Assembly (NCBI GenBank): GCA_963770545.1
Contig: CAVYQF010000043.1
Location: 1 to 64,000, forward strand
Length of the DNA stretch: 64,000 nucleotides
Source of the DNA: RYN-230 sp963770545
GTDB taxonomy: Bacteria; Actinomycetota; Actinomycetes; Streptosporangiales; Streptosporangiaceae
Direction: 5' to 3'
Shown: positions 15,610 to 22,962 of the stretch, piece after piece
How the letters are laid out: each line of letters opens with the position of its first letter
Position numbering within the stretch: position 1 is the first letter of the stretch
Made by a program: the position numbers and the translations under genes
The notes under the pieces: generated by a model
What the model was told of the DNA's origin: nothing
The model's database searches: none
What the model saw: the letters and a program-made list of their open reading frames with translations, nothing else

Positions 15610-16062
15610 ATGCGTTTTAGCGCCGTACTCGCCGCTCTTTTCGGGTCTGCCACTCTTATGATCCCGCTCGCGGCGAGCGCGCAGGCGTCAACGGCGGGCC
15701 AGATACAATTCCGCCTGATTCAGTACAACACGCCGGGACCAGACCTCCCAGTGACGAACGCCAAGCTGAACCGGGAGTTCGTCACCCTCAAGAACACCGG
15801 CACGACCAGCCGTGACCTGACCGGCTGGACGGTGGAGGACCTGGCTGGCCATGTCTATACGTTCGGCAGATTCACCCTCAAAGCCGGCGCCAGGGTAGTC
15901 ATTCACACCGGCCGCGGGACAAACAATTCAACCAACCGCTACTGGGGCCGGGGCTACTACGTGTGGAATAACACCGGGGACAAGGCCAAGTTGCACACCG
16001 CCGCTGGGCGATGGAAAGACTCATGTTCCTGGGGCGACGGCTCAGGCTCCCTCTATTGCTGA
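15610..16062 (+). CDS. Secreted lamin-tail domain protein
   Basis: A 150-residue exported protein. Residues 1-26 are a Sec signal peptide (FSAVLAALFGSATLMIPLAA, then a likely SAQA cleavage site). The rest is one lamin-tail (LTD) beta-sandwich: NREFVTLKNTGTTSRDLTGW, VEDLAGHVYTFGRFTLKAGA, GNNSTNRYWG-like loop and YVWNNTGDKAKL. LTD domains often anchor or accessorise extracellular nucleases. Here the domain is alone. Two cysteines near the C-terminus (CSWGDGSGSLYC) may form a disulfide. Confidence 0.85.
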   Translation: MRFSAVLAALFGSATLMIPLAASAQASTAGQIQFRLIQYNTPGPDLPVTNAKLNREFVTLKNTGTTSRDLTGWTVEDLAGHVYTFGRFTLKAGARVVIHTGRGTNNSTNRYWGRGYYVWNNTGDKAKLHTAAGRWKDSCSWGDGSGSLYC

Positions 16063-16096
16063 CCACCCGGCAGTGGCGCACTGGCGGGTGGTCAGC
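16058..16096. terminator. Hairpin terminator, 18-bp stem
   Basis: Arms 16058-16075 and 16079-16096 pair with one mismatch around a 3-nt loop. The lamin-tail stop codon lies inside the left arm. It lies between converging genes and lacks a T-tract, as is usual in GC-rich actinobacteria. Confidence 0.75.
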
Positions 16097-16136
16097 CATC
16101 CAGCCCGCTGGTCTATCTGGGCTGATGCCCACCGCC

Positions 16137-16580
16137 TCAGGGCAGCAGGCGGCTGGCGTGCCGGAGGTACAGCTCGCGCATCTGGTCCGGGTCAGGTGGC
16201 GTGTCGGGTGACAGGGCCCCGCCGACGTCGCGCATGAAGGCCAGGGCCGGCCCGGCGGGCGCCCAGACCCCCAGGACCAGGGCCTCGGCGTCGTACGGAT
16301 TGCTGAAGCCATGCCGGGATCCGCGCGGCGCCGTGAACATCGACCCGGCCGCCGCCTCGAGGGTCTGGTCGCCCGTCACCTGCAGCTGGCCGCGGAGGAC
16401 GTAGATGGCCTCGTCGAACGCGTCGTGGGCGTGCGGGATGGGCCCGGCGAAATGCGCCGGGATGACGATCTCCATGGCCGCAAACCCCTCGGGCTGGCCA
16501 TCCTGCCCGGCGAGGACGTGCATCGGCTGGCCGGCGTAGGGGAAACTCGGTCCCTCGCCCCGGAGGGTAAGAAAGCTCAT
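16137..16580 (-). CDS. Cupin-domain protein
   Basis: A 147-residue single-cupin protein. Metal-binding motif 1 reads GPIPHAHDAFDEAIYVLRGQ and motif 2 reads SMFTAPRGSRHGFSNP, giving the expected His/Glu ligands. Proteins of this type are quercetinase-like dioxygenases, isomerases or sensors of small ligands. Function is not predictable here. The upstream coiled-coil gene ends 10 bp before the start, so they are probably cotranscribed. Confidence 0.85.
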   Translation of the reverse strand: MSFLTLRGEGPSFPYAGQPMHVLAGQDGQPEGFAAMEIVIPAHFAGPIPHAHDAFDEAIYVLRGQLQVTGDQTLEAAAGSMFTAPRGSRHGFSNPYDAEALVLGVWAPAGPALAFMRDVGGALSPDTPPDPDQMRELYLRHASRLLP

Positions 16581-16590
16581 GCCGTCTTTT

Positions 16591-17571
16591 CTACCGTCCC
16601 GTGTCCTTGAGCCGGCTGAGCGCCCGGCGCGCCTTCTGCTGGGCGTTCTGTGTTTCGCGGACCCGGCGCCGGGTCGCGCTGAGCCGCCGGCGGGCCTCGC
16701 CCAGCTGGTCCTCGAGTCCCCAGATCGTGTCACGCTCGTTGCGCTCGTCCTGGGCGGCCTGGTCTGCCGCCCGGCTGGCCTCGGCCACCACGTGTTCGGC
16801 GTCGGCGATGGCCTGCCGCCGTTTCTCAGCCTCCCGCGCCCGTCCGGCCGCCCTGGCTTCCTCAGCTGCCTTTGCCTCCTGCGCGGCCCGGGCCTTCTCC
16901 GCGGCCCGGGCTTGGCCGGCGGCCCGGGTCTCGCCGACGGCCCGGGTCTTGCCGGCTGGCTGAGCCCCGCCTGACGCCCTCCCCGGCTGAGCCGTCGGTG
17001 CCTTCCCGCCGGCCGGAGCCCGCTGCGAGACCGCCCCCGCCGTCCCTCCGGGGGCGCTGGCAGGCGGCGGGACCAGGGCCAGCCCGGGCAGCCCGGGACT
17101 GAAATCAGCGCGATGAACCGGCCGCAGCAGCGTCCCCGCGGCCAGTTCGCGGGCGACCTGCGGATCGGCCACGGCCGCGCCAAAGGTGGCGGTCAGGTCT
17201 TCCCGCAACGCCGCCGACGGGGCCTCCTCGTGGGCGTGTTGCAGCGCCTGCCGTATGAGGGTGTCAATCAGCCGCCGCCGGGCCTGCGACAGTTCGCGGA
17301 TTTTCGTCCCGTCGAGCGCCGCCGCGGCGGCGCGCAGCTCATCGCCGAGCTGGACCAGCTGGTCGGCCACCCCGGGATCGGCGCGGAGCAGCTGGTTGAT
17401 TATCCAGGCCGGCCTGGTCGGCTTGCGCAGGCCGGCAATCTCCTTGGCCGCGGAGCGGTCACCGGCGGCCCGGGCCTGGGCGGCCAGGGCGCCGCGGCGC
17501 TCGGTGAACCCCTCCGGGTCCGAACCATACAGCTCGGCGGTGGCCTCACCCACCAAATCGGTACCGCTCAC
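16591..17571 (-). CDS. Conserved hypothetical protein with Ala/Arg-rich coiled coil
   Basis: 326 residues. The N-terminal half is globular and helical (DLVGEATAELYGSDPEGFTE, KPTRPAWIINQLLRADPGVA, LIRQALQHAHEEAP). The C-terminal 150 residues are a charged Ala/Arg/Glu coiled coil built from six-residue repeats (EKARAA, QEAKAA, EEARAA). I recognise no named domain. The start is the GTG at 17571, because upstream in-frame residues look random. Such proteins are common and unnamed in actinobacteria, and may be structural or nucleoid-associated. Confidence 0.7.
   Translation of the reverse strand: MSGTDLVGEATAELYGSDPEGFTERRGALAAQARAAGDRSAAKEIAGLRKPTRPAWIINQLLRADPGVADQLVQLGDELRAAAAALDGTKIRELSQARRRLIDTLIRQALQHAHEEAPSAALREDLTATFGAAVADPQVARELAAGTLLRPVHRADFSPGLPGLALVPPPASAPGGTAGAVSQRAPAGGKAPTAQPGRASGGAQPAGKTRAVGETRAAGQARAAEKARAAQEAKAAEEARAAGRAREAEKRRQAIADAEHVVAEASRAADQAAQDERNERDTIWGLEDQLGEARRRLSATRRRVRETQNAQQKARRALSRLKDTGR
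16883..16954. repeat. Four copies of an 18-bp repeat inside the coiled-coil gene
   Basis: Tandem imperfect copies of GCGGCCCGGGCCTTCTCC, in frame, each encoding one six-residue coiled-coil repeat of the flanking gene. Confidence 0.8.
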
Positions 17572-17671
17572 CCCGTCATCGTTCCCCGCGCGGCCGCGCC
17601 TCACCACTACCTGTGATGACCCTCCCCGCACCGCCCGGTCCGCACCCCTAGACGGCGCGGGGAAGGAGTGA

Positions 17672-18718
17672 TCAGGCGGGCGTGATGACCACCTTCAGGG
17701 CCGAGTTCGCGGCCGCGTTCTTGAACACGTCGTAGGCATCGTCCATCTGATCGAACGTGAACGTGTGCGTGCCCATCTTCTCGGCCGGGATCCGGCCGCT
17801 GGCCACCATCTTGAGCAGTGTGGGAATGGATACCGTATCGACCAGCCCCATGGTCAGGGTGACGTTCTGGATCCACATTTCCTGCATCGGCAGTTCGACC
17901 GGGACGCCGTGAACGCCGACGTTGGCGATATGGCCACCCGGCCGGACCAGGGATGCCGCAGCCAGCAAGGTCTCGGGGTATCCGACCGCCTCGATGGATA
18001 CGTCCACCCCGAGCCCGTCGGTGAGCGCGGTCACGTCCGCTGCCGCGTTGGGGCCCGCCTCTACCGCGTCGGTCGCCCCGAACTCCAGCGCCTTGTCCAG
18101 CCGGAACTTGTTCGTGTCGACCGCGATGACCTTCGAGGCGCCCCACAGGCCGGTGGTCAGGATGGCGGACAGCCCGACCGCCCCGGCGCCCACCACGGCC
18201 ACGGTGTCGCCCGGCCGCACCTGTCCTGCGAGCACCCCGACCTCATACCCGGTCGGCAGCGAGTCGGCCAGGAAGATGGCCTGCTCATTTGTGACGTGCC
18301 CGGGGATCGCGTACAGCGAGGTGTCGGCGTACGGAACCCGCACGGACTCGGCCTGGGTGCCGTCGATGAGGTGGCCGAAGATCCAGCCGATCCCGCCGAC
18401 CGTCTGGCAGTGCGAGGGCATGTCCCGCTGGCAGTACTCGCAGCGGCCGCATTTCGTGATGGCCGGGACCAGGACCCGGTCGCCGACCGCGAAACCTTTG
18501 ACCGCCTCGCCGACCTCGGTAACGGTGCCGACCGCTTCGTGGCCGAGGATGCGGCCGTCGGTGACCGCCGCGACGTCACCCTGGAGAATGTGCAGGTCGG
18601 TGCCGCAAATGGTAGTGGTGTCAACCCGTACCACCACGTCGGTCGGGTCCTGAATCGCCGCGTCGGGAACGTCTTCCCAGGCCTTCTGCCCGGGCCCGTG
18701 ATACACCAGCGCTTTCAT
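17672..18718 (-). CDS. Zinc-dependent alcohol dehydrogenase
   Basis: A 348-residue MDR alcohol dehydrogenase. Catalytic zinc ligands are in CGTDLHILQGD and ILGHEAVG. The structural zinc site is CGRCEYCQRDMPSHC. The coenzyme fold begins TVAVVGAGAVGLSAI with VDTNKFRLDKA, favouring NAD(H). It resembles the class that oxidises isopropanol and short secondary alcohols. The ATG at 18718 is chosen over the GTG at 18722-18724 because GGAGGG sits at the right distance only for the ATG. Confidence 0.92.
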   Translation of the reverse strand: MKALVYHGPGQKAWEDVPDAAIQDPTDVVVRVDTTTICGTDLHILQGDVAAVTDGRILGHEAVGTVTEVGEAVKGFAVGDRVLVPAITKCGRCEYCQRDMPSHCQTVGGIGWIFGHLIDGTQAESVRVPYADTSLYAIPGHVTNEQAIFLADSLPTGYEVGVLAGQVRPGDTVAVVGAGAVGLSAILTTGLWGASKVIAVDTNKFRLDKALEFGATDAVEAGPNAAADVTALTDGLGVDVSIEAVGYPETLLAAASLVRPGGHIANVGVHGVPVELPMQEMWIQNVTLTMGLVDTVSIPTLLKMVASGRIPAEKMGTHTFTFDQMDDAYDVFKNAAANSALKVVITPA

Positions 18719-18819
18719 AGCCACCCTCCGTTGATAGGTAATGCGACGCTAAGCCCCCCAGAGGGATCGGACTGTTTCAGAATTGGACCGTCGCCCGGCA
18801 CCCCGTCCCGATTGGACCT

Positions 18820-18833
18820 TGATCACGGTCAAT
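18820..18833 (-). repeat. Copy 1 of the 14-bp motif ATTGACCGTGATCA
   Basis: The minus strand reads ATTGACCGTGATCA. Two more exact copies are at 19796-19809 and 20168-20181 on the plus strand. Confidence 0.7.
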
Positions 18834-18957
18834 ATGCGGTGTGATGGCGGGTCGGACTCGAACTCTTCGGTCGGTCATTAGGCGATGGTGTGGATTGCGT
18901 GGGCGACCTGTTCGCTCGCGGGGCTTCGTGTTCCCTAGGATCGCCGTGTTGGGCGGT

Positions 18958-18963
18958 TATCCT
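18958..18963 (+). promoter_or_regulatory. -10 box TATCCT, leaderless promoter
   Basis: TATCCT lies 6 nt before the ATG at 18970 and decides that start over upstream in-frame codons. Confidence 0.5.
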
Positions 18964-18969
18964 GCGGGC

Positions 18970-19374
18970 ATGGCTACTTCACCGTTGTCCCCAGATGAGT
19001 TCCGCGCTGCAGCCGAGGTCTACCGTGAGCTGGGACCGGAGTACGGCGATGCCGTGGCCGAGTCGTTCGTTGAGAGGATCAACGGGGAGATCGAGGCCCG
19101 GGTCGGTGCGCGGCTCGCGGCTGCGCGACGCGGTCCCCGGCCAGTCGCCGGGTCTAGGCCCTACGGGCATCGTCCGTGGGTGACGGGGCTGGCTGTTGGG
19201 GCTGTCGTCACTGGTATCCCGCTGGCCTTTGTCCTGGTCGTGTTGCAGGGGAGTGCGGCGGCGCGCGCGGATTGGGTTCAGTGGGTGTTCGGTGCCTTGC
19301 TCGTAAGCGCCGTGGTCTCCGGTGTGACGGCCGCGGCGCGCAGAGCGCAGGTCCGTGAGCGGCTGGCCGGGTAA
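18970..19374 (+). CDS. Small integral membrane protein
   Basis: 134 residues. The N-terminal cytoplasmic part (EVYRELGPEYGDAVAESFVE, then RINGEIEARVGARLAAARRG) is a helical pattern seen in many unnamed actinobacterial membrane proteins. Two membrane helices follow at about residues 70-92 (WVTGLAVGAVVTGIPLAFVL) and 100-120 (VFGALLVSAVVSGVTAAARR). Function is unknown. Third codon positions here use G and T more than in neighbouring genes. Confidence 0.7.
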   Translation: MATSPLSPDEFRAAAEVYRELGPEYGDAVAESFVERINGEIEARVGARLAAARRGPRPVAGSRPYGHRPWVTGLAVGAVVTGIPLAFVLVVLQGSAAARADWVQWVFGALLVSAVVSGVTAAARRAQVRERLAG

Positions 19375-19410
19375 GGCCAGGGATTGGCGCCTGCGCTGAG
19401 GTCGGGGTGG

Positions 19411-19429
19411 CGGTGCCCGGAGGGCACCG
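19411..19429. terminator. Short hairpin after the membrane-protein gene
   Basis: A perfect 8-bp stem (CGGTGCCC and GGGCACCG) with a GGA loop, 37 bp past the stop of the gene ending at 19374. No T-tract. Confidence 0.5.
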
Positions 19430-19795
19430 GTGTGTGGCGTGTGCCTGCAGGCCCACGCCATTGCCTACTCGGGCCGGCGGTGGGTCAGGTGGGCGGAGGC
19501 CGGTACCACTGCCAGATGGGGCGGGTGGGTGGGCCGCCTTGCGGTAGTGGTGTGGGTGCCCGCATGGGTGGGGGCGCCCTCGTCATCCGTTGGGCCGTGC
19601 GGGTGAGTGGTTGGACTGGTGGTCTGGCCGCGCGGGCGGGAGTGTGCCCGCGTGGCCCGGTGGTTGCCAGGGTGACTGACAGGCCCGGGACGGGCTGGTC
19701 TTTCATAGCTGCGCGGTCCACTCGATGATCAGTCGGCGTTGCTGCACGGTGGTGACTACGTTTTCGGATTCAGCGCGTACCCCTATCGGCTTCGT

Positions 19796-19809
19796 ATTGA
19801 CCGTGATCA
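19796..19809 (+). repeat. Copy 2 of the 14-bp motif ATTGACCGTGATCA
   Basis: Exact plus-strand copy inside the gene-poor stretch. Confidence 0.7.
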
Positions 19810-20167
19810 CGAGGGCTGGCGGCCGCCGGCCAGGTCGCGGCGGGCCGTTTGTGGTCATTTCCCGCTGCTGGGGTGGCCCGCCCCGCCCTGACGCCAGGCG
19901 TCCACCCGGTGACCTGCGATCACACCGGCCGCTGGCCAGCCGGCCGAGCCGCACGGGCCATTCGTGTGCGCAAACCGCTGCGATCACGACGGTTTCCGCA
20001 CACAAACAGGCCAGCATGTTCAAGGATGACCGCCGGGCTATCACCGTGGACAGGGCGGCGGCGGCTCGCGTCCATCGCCCGGACCCCGCCGAGGGGTGGG
20101 GTGTGGCCACCTGCCGGGGTCTCCGTGCGCGGCCCGCGTGAGTAGCTGGCTGCCCGCGCGGCCAGAA

Positions 20168-20181
20168 ATTGACCGTGATCA
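20168..20181 (+). repeat. Copy 3 of the 14-bp motif ATTGACCGTGATCA
   Basis: Exact plus-strand copy at the end of the gene-poor stretch, just past the 3' end of the XRE remnant. Confidence 0.7.
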
Positions 20182-20219
20182 TGCGGATCCGGGCGCACGT
20201 CAGGCGATCGCAGCTGTGC

Positions 20220-20403
20220 CTAGGCGGGGAAGGGCCCGTTGGAAAAGATCACCTCGACCGGGACCTCGAAGTGCGCGGCGATCCGCAGCGCCAGGTACGG
20301 GCTCGGGCTGTAGTCGCCGCGCTCCAGGTAGCCGACCGTCTGGTAGTGCACGCCGAGCGCGTCGGCCAGCTCGCGCCCCCGATCTCTGCCGCCGCCATCG
20401 CAT
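20220..20403 (-). pseudogene. XRE-type helix-turn-helix regulator, N-terminus broken
   Basis: The last 52 residues read as a compact XRE regulator: ELADALGVHYQTVGYLERGD, then YSPSPYLALRIAAHFEVPVE and VIFSNG. This is the usual 65-70 residue actinobacterial type. The first helix, expected as a basic RxRRxxxGxSQxE segment, is absent. Instead the frame runs into Gly/Arg-rich sequence, and the only nearby ATG codons (about 20403) are in other frames. Truncation or a one-base shift near 20360 explains it. It lies on the same strand, downstream of the epoxide-hydrolase-like gene. Confidence 0.6.
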
Positions 20404-20443
20404 TCGGCAGCAGCGGCGGCTCCCGCCCGGCCCGCCCGGTAAG

Positions 20444-21301
20444 TCAGGTGAGGGCCGTGATCGCGGCGGCGAATTCCGCCGGGCGCTCCAGCGGGGTGAA
20501 ATGGCCCGCCCCGGGCAGGTGGATCAGCCGAGCGTCCGCGAAGAACTCGTCGATCCGGTCCGACCACTCCGGCGGGAACAGCGGGTCGTGCGCGGGCCAG
20601 AGCACGGTGGTAGGCACGGTGACCCGGTCCCCTGGCGCGGGTGCCGCTTCCGCGAGGGACCTGGCCACAGATCCGGCCCCAGCCCGGTACCAGCCGATAG
20701 ACGCCGCGAACGCCCCGGGCCGCGCGTACGCCGCGACCAGGTCCTCGAGCTGCTCGGCGGGCAGCTCGAAGTCCGGCCCGGACCAGTGCTCCCAGAAGTA
20801 CCGCAGATAGGTGCGCACCGCTGTGGGGTTGCCGTCGATCAGCTCGGTCGCCAGGTCGAGCCGGTGGAACTGCTGGTACCAGAATTCACGCTGGGCGTCC
20901 GGGCTGAGGATCCGGCTGCCGATGCCGGGCACCGGAGGCGAGATGACCAGCGCCCGGACCAGGTCGGGATGCTCCGCGGCGAGGGTCTGGGCGATGCGGC
21001 TGCCAATGTCGTAGCCGACGATCACCAGCCGGCTAAGCCGTAGCTCCCCGATGAGCCCGGCCACGCTGCGGGCCTGCGCGGCGGCGCTGTACTGGGCCGC
21101 CGGGTCGGCCGGGTGCTGGTCGGATTCGCCGAACCCGCGCAAGTCCGGGGTGATGATGTCGCCGGCGCCGGTGAGCAGCGGCACGACCTTGCGGTAGTCG
21201 CCCCGGCCCCCCGGCCAGCCATGCAGCATGACCACAGCCGGCCCGCGGCCGGACCGGTCGTAAGCGAGGCGGAATCCATCGATAGCGGAGCCCTGGCGCA
21301 T
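20444..21301 (-). CDS. Alpha/beta hydrolase, epoxide hydrolase/haloalkane dehalogenase-like
   Basis: 285 residues. HGWPGGRGDYRKVVPLL (oxyanion HGxP, about residue 27), TPDLRGFGESD, and the nucleophile elbow VGYDIGSRIAQ with Asp98 replace the usual Ser. That Asp points to epoxide hydrolases or dehalogenases. The C-terminal GAGHFTPLERPAEF holds the catalytic His. The cap region FWYQQFHRLDLA is typical of the family. It is divergent from the second hydrolase at 21390. Confidence 0.9.
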   Translation of the reverse strand: MRQGSAIDGFRLAYDRSGRGPAVVMLHGWPGGRGDYRKVVPLLTGAGDIITPDLRGFGESDQHPADPAAQYSAAAQARSVAGLIGELRLSRLVIVGYDIGSRIAQTLAAEHPDLVRALVISPPVPGIGSRILSPDAQREFWYQQFHRLDLATELIDGNPTAVRTYLRYFWEHWSGPDFELPAEQLEDLVAAYARPGAFAASIGWYRAGAGSVARSLAEAAPAPGDRVTVPTTVLWPAHDPLFPPEWSDRIDEFFADARLIHLPGAGHFTPLERPAEFAAAITALT

Positions 21302-21389
21302 CCCGTGAGTATCCCGTCTCCGGAAAAAGCGTTTTCAACGGCCCCCGCCGACGCGATCATGAAGGTCTGCCTCACCTGAAGGAGCTGCC

Positions 21390-22184
21390 GTGCAGGGACA
21401 TCGGCATTCGGTCACCAGCGCGGATGGCACCAGGATCGGCCTGCTCACCGGGGGGTCGGGCCCGGCGCTGCTGCTGGTGCACGGGGGCATGGGCCGCCTG
21501 GAGCGGTGGGCGCCGCTCTGGGAAGTGCTGACCGGGCACTGGCAGGTCACGGCCATGGACCGGCGGGGCCGCGGCTCCAGCGCCGACACCGAACCGTACC
21601 GGCTCGGAAAGGAATACGACGATGTGGCCGCGGTCGCCGCGAGCCTGGCGGACGGTTGCGGCCGCCCGGCCGATGTGTTCGCGCATAGCTACGGCGCCCT
21701 GTGCACGCTGGGGGCCGCCGCCCGCGGCGCCCCGTTCCGGCGGATCGCCCTGTACGAGCCGCCGGGGCCGCAGGCTGCCCCGCGTGAATGGCGGGAACGG
21801 GCCAGCGCGCTGGTGGCGGACGGAAGGCCCGGCCCGGCCATGATCAGCTTCCTGACCGAGATCATCGGCCTGACCATGGCGCAGGTCAGCGAGCTCAGGG
21901 ACACCCCCGGTGCGCAGGATGTGCTGCCCATCGTGTCGGCCACGCTGCCGCGCGAGGCCGAGGCCCTGGCGTCGGCCGACCCGCTGGCCCTGGCGGCCGA
22001 CGTGACCGAGCCGGTCCTGCTCCTGCTCGGGGAGACCAGCCCGGCCTGGGCGGCGGACCTCACGCACGCACTCGGCGCCGCTCTCCCGCGGGCGACCCTG
22101 GAGGTCCTGGCGGGCTCTGGGCACGAGGCTATCGACGCAGCGCCCGGGCTGATCTGCCGTGCGCTGGCTCAGTTCCTGGCCTGA
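21390..22184 (+). CDS. Alpha/beta hydrolase (serine type)
   Basis: 264 residues. LLLVHGGMGRLERWAPLW is the oxyanion region, MDRRGRGSS follows strand 4, FAHSYGALCTLGAA carries the nucleophile Ser in a S-x-S-Y-G elbow, and LAGSGHEAIDAAPG holds the catalytic His. There is no signal peptide. It may be an esterase or a C-C hydrolase, with the substrate unknown. The GTG start has AAGGAG upstream. It converges with the response-regulator gene. Confidence 0.88.
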   Translation: MQGHRHSVTSADGTRIGLLTGGSGPALLLVHGGMGRLERWAPLWEVLTGHWQVTAMDRRGRGSSADTEPYRLGKEYDDVAAVAASLADGCGRPADVFAHSYGALCTLGAAARGAPFRRIALYEPPGPQAAPREWRERASALVADGRPGPAMISFLTEIIGLTMAQVSELRDTPGAQDVLPIVSATLPREAEALASADPLALAADVTEPVLLLLGETSPAWAADLTHALGAALPRATLEVLAGSGHEAIDAAPGLICRALAQFLA

Positions 22185-22212
22185 TCATGGTCGCCCCGGG
22201 TGTCCGGCCCGG

Positions 22213-22962
22213 CTATCCCGGTTCCCGGGAGTGGGGCACGACCAGACCCGATTCATAAGCCGCCACCACCGCCTGGGTCCGGTCCCGCAAGCCGAGCTTG
22301 TTCAGCACCCGGCTCACGTGGGTCTTGACCGTCTCCTCGGTGACCACCAGGCGGGCCGATATCTCCGGGTTGGACAGGCCCTCCGCGACGAGCCGCAAGA
22401 CCTGCGTTTCACGTGGGGTGAGCGTGGCGAACGCGGCCAGCGGAGCAGCGTCGGGCTTGGGGCGCATCAGGGCGAACTCCCCGATGAGGCGGCGGGTAAT
22501 GGCCGGGGCGAGCAGCGCGTCACCGGCCGCGACCACCCGTACCGCGTCGAAGAGCCGCTCAGCGGTGACGTCCTTGAGGAGGAAACCGCTGGCCCCGGCG
22601 CGCAACGCGTCGTATACGTACTCATCCAGGTCGAACGTGGTCAAGATGAGCACCCGCGGCCTGCCCGGCGGGGACGCGGCAGCCGCGCCCCGCCTGCTGT
22701 CCTCGTCCGGGGAGCCGCCGGCCCCACCTGCGCCGATCACTTGCCTGGTGGCCTCGATGCCGTCCATGCTCGGCATCCGGACGTCCATGAGCACGACATC
22801 TGGCTGCAGCTCGTGGCAGAGCCGGACCGCCTCGGCCCCGTCGCAGGCGGTGCCGAGCACCGCGAAGTCCGGCTGGGTCCCGAGCAGTTCGGCGAACCCG
22901 GTGCGGACCACCTGATGATCATCCGCGACCACGATCCCGATGGCCGGGGCCGGGCTGCTCAT
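22213..22962 (-). CDS. NarL/LuxR-type response regulator
   Basis: 249 residues. The receiver domain (about 8-145) has the acidic pair VVADDHQ, the phospho-Asp in VVLMDVRMPSMDG, and KDVTAE with the conserved Lys. A 30-residue Gly/Ala/Pro insertion (GAGGAGGSPDEDSRRGAAAA) interrupts the receiver before VLILTTFDLDEYVYDALRAG and is unusual. The LuxR DNA-binding domain is LTPRETQVLRLVAEGLSNPE with ETVKTHVSRVLNKLGLRDRT. Its start overlaps the kinase gene stop by ATGA, so they form one operon. Confidence 0.93.
   Translation of the reverse strand: MSSPAPAIGIVVADDHQVVRTGFAELLGTQPDFAVLGTACDGAEAVRLCHELQPDVVLMDVRMPSMDGIEATRQVIGAGGAGGSPDEDSRRGAAAASPPGRPRVLILTTFDLDEYVYDALRAGASGFLLKDVTAERLFDAVRVVAAGDALLAPAITRRLIGEFALMRPKPDAAPLAAFATLTPRETQVLRLVAEGLSNPEISARLVVTEETVKTHVSRVLNKLGLRDRTQAVVAAYESGLVVPHSREPG

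Larger units (their letters stand above)
19375..20219. other. Gene-poor 845-bp stretch with repeats
   Basis: Open frames exist on both strands, but none shows a family motif, a ribosome site or codon use like the neighbours. The first 330 bp are strongly G+T rich on the plus strand. The stretch holds a terminator-like hairpin (19411-19429), an inverted repeat around 19965-20004 (TGTGCGCAAACCG against CGGTTTCCGCACACA), and two plus-strand copies of ATTGACCGTGATCA (19796-19809 and 20168-20181). Best read as non-coding or eroded sequence. Confidence 0.55.

Noticed and set aside
19703..20182. A 159-codon minus-strand frame in the gene-poor region
   Set aside because: No ribosome site, no motif, and overlaps another equally long plus-strand frame. 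Composition is arginine-rich noise.
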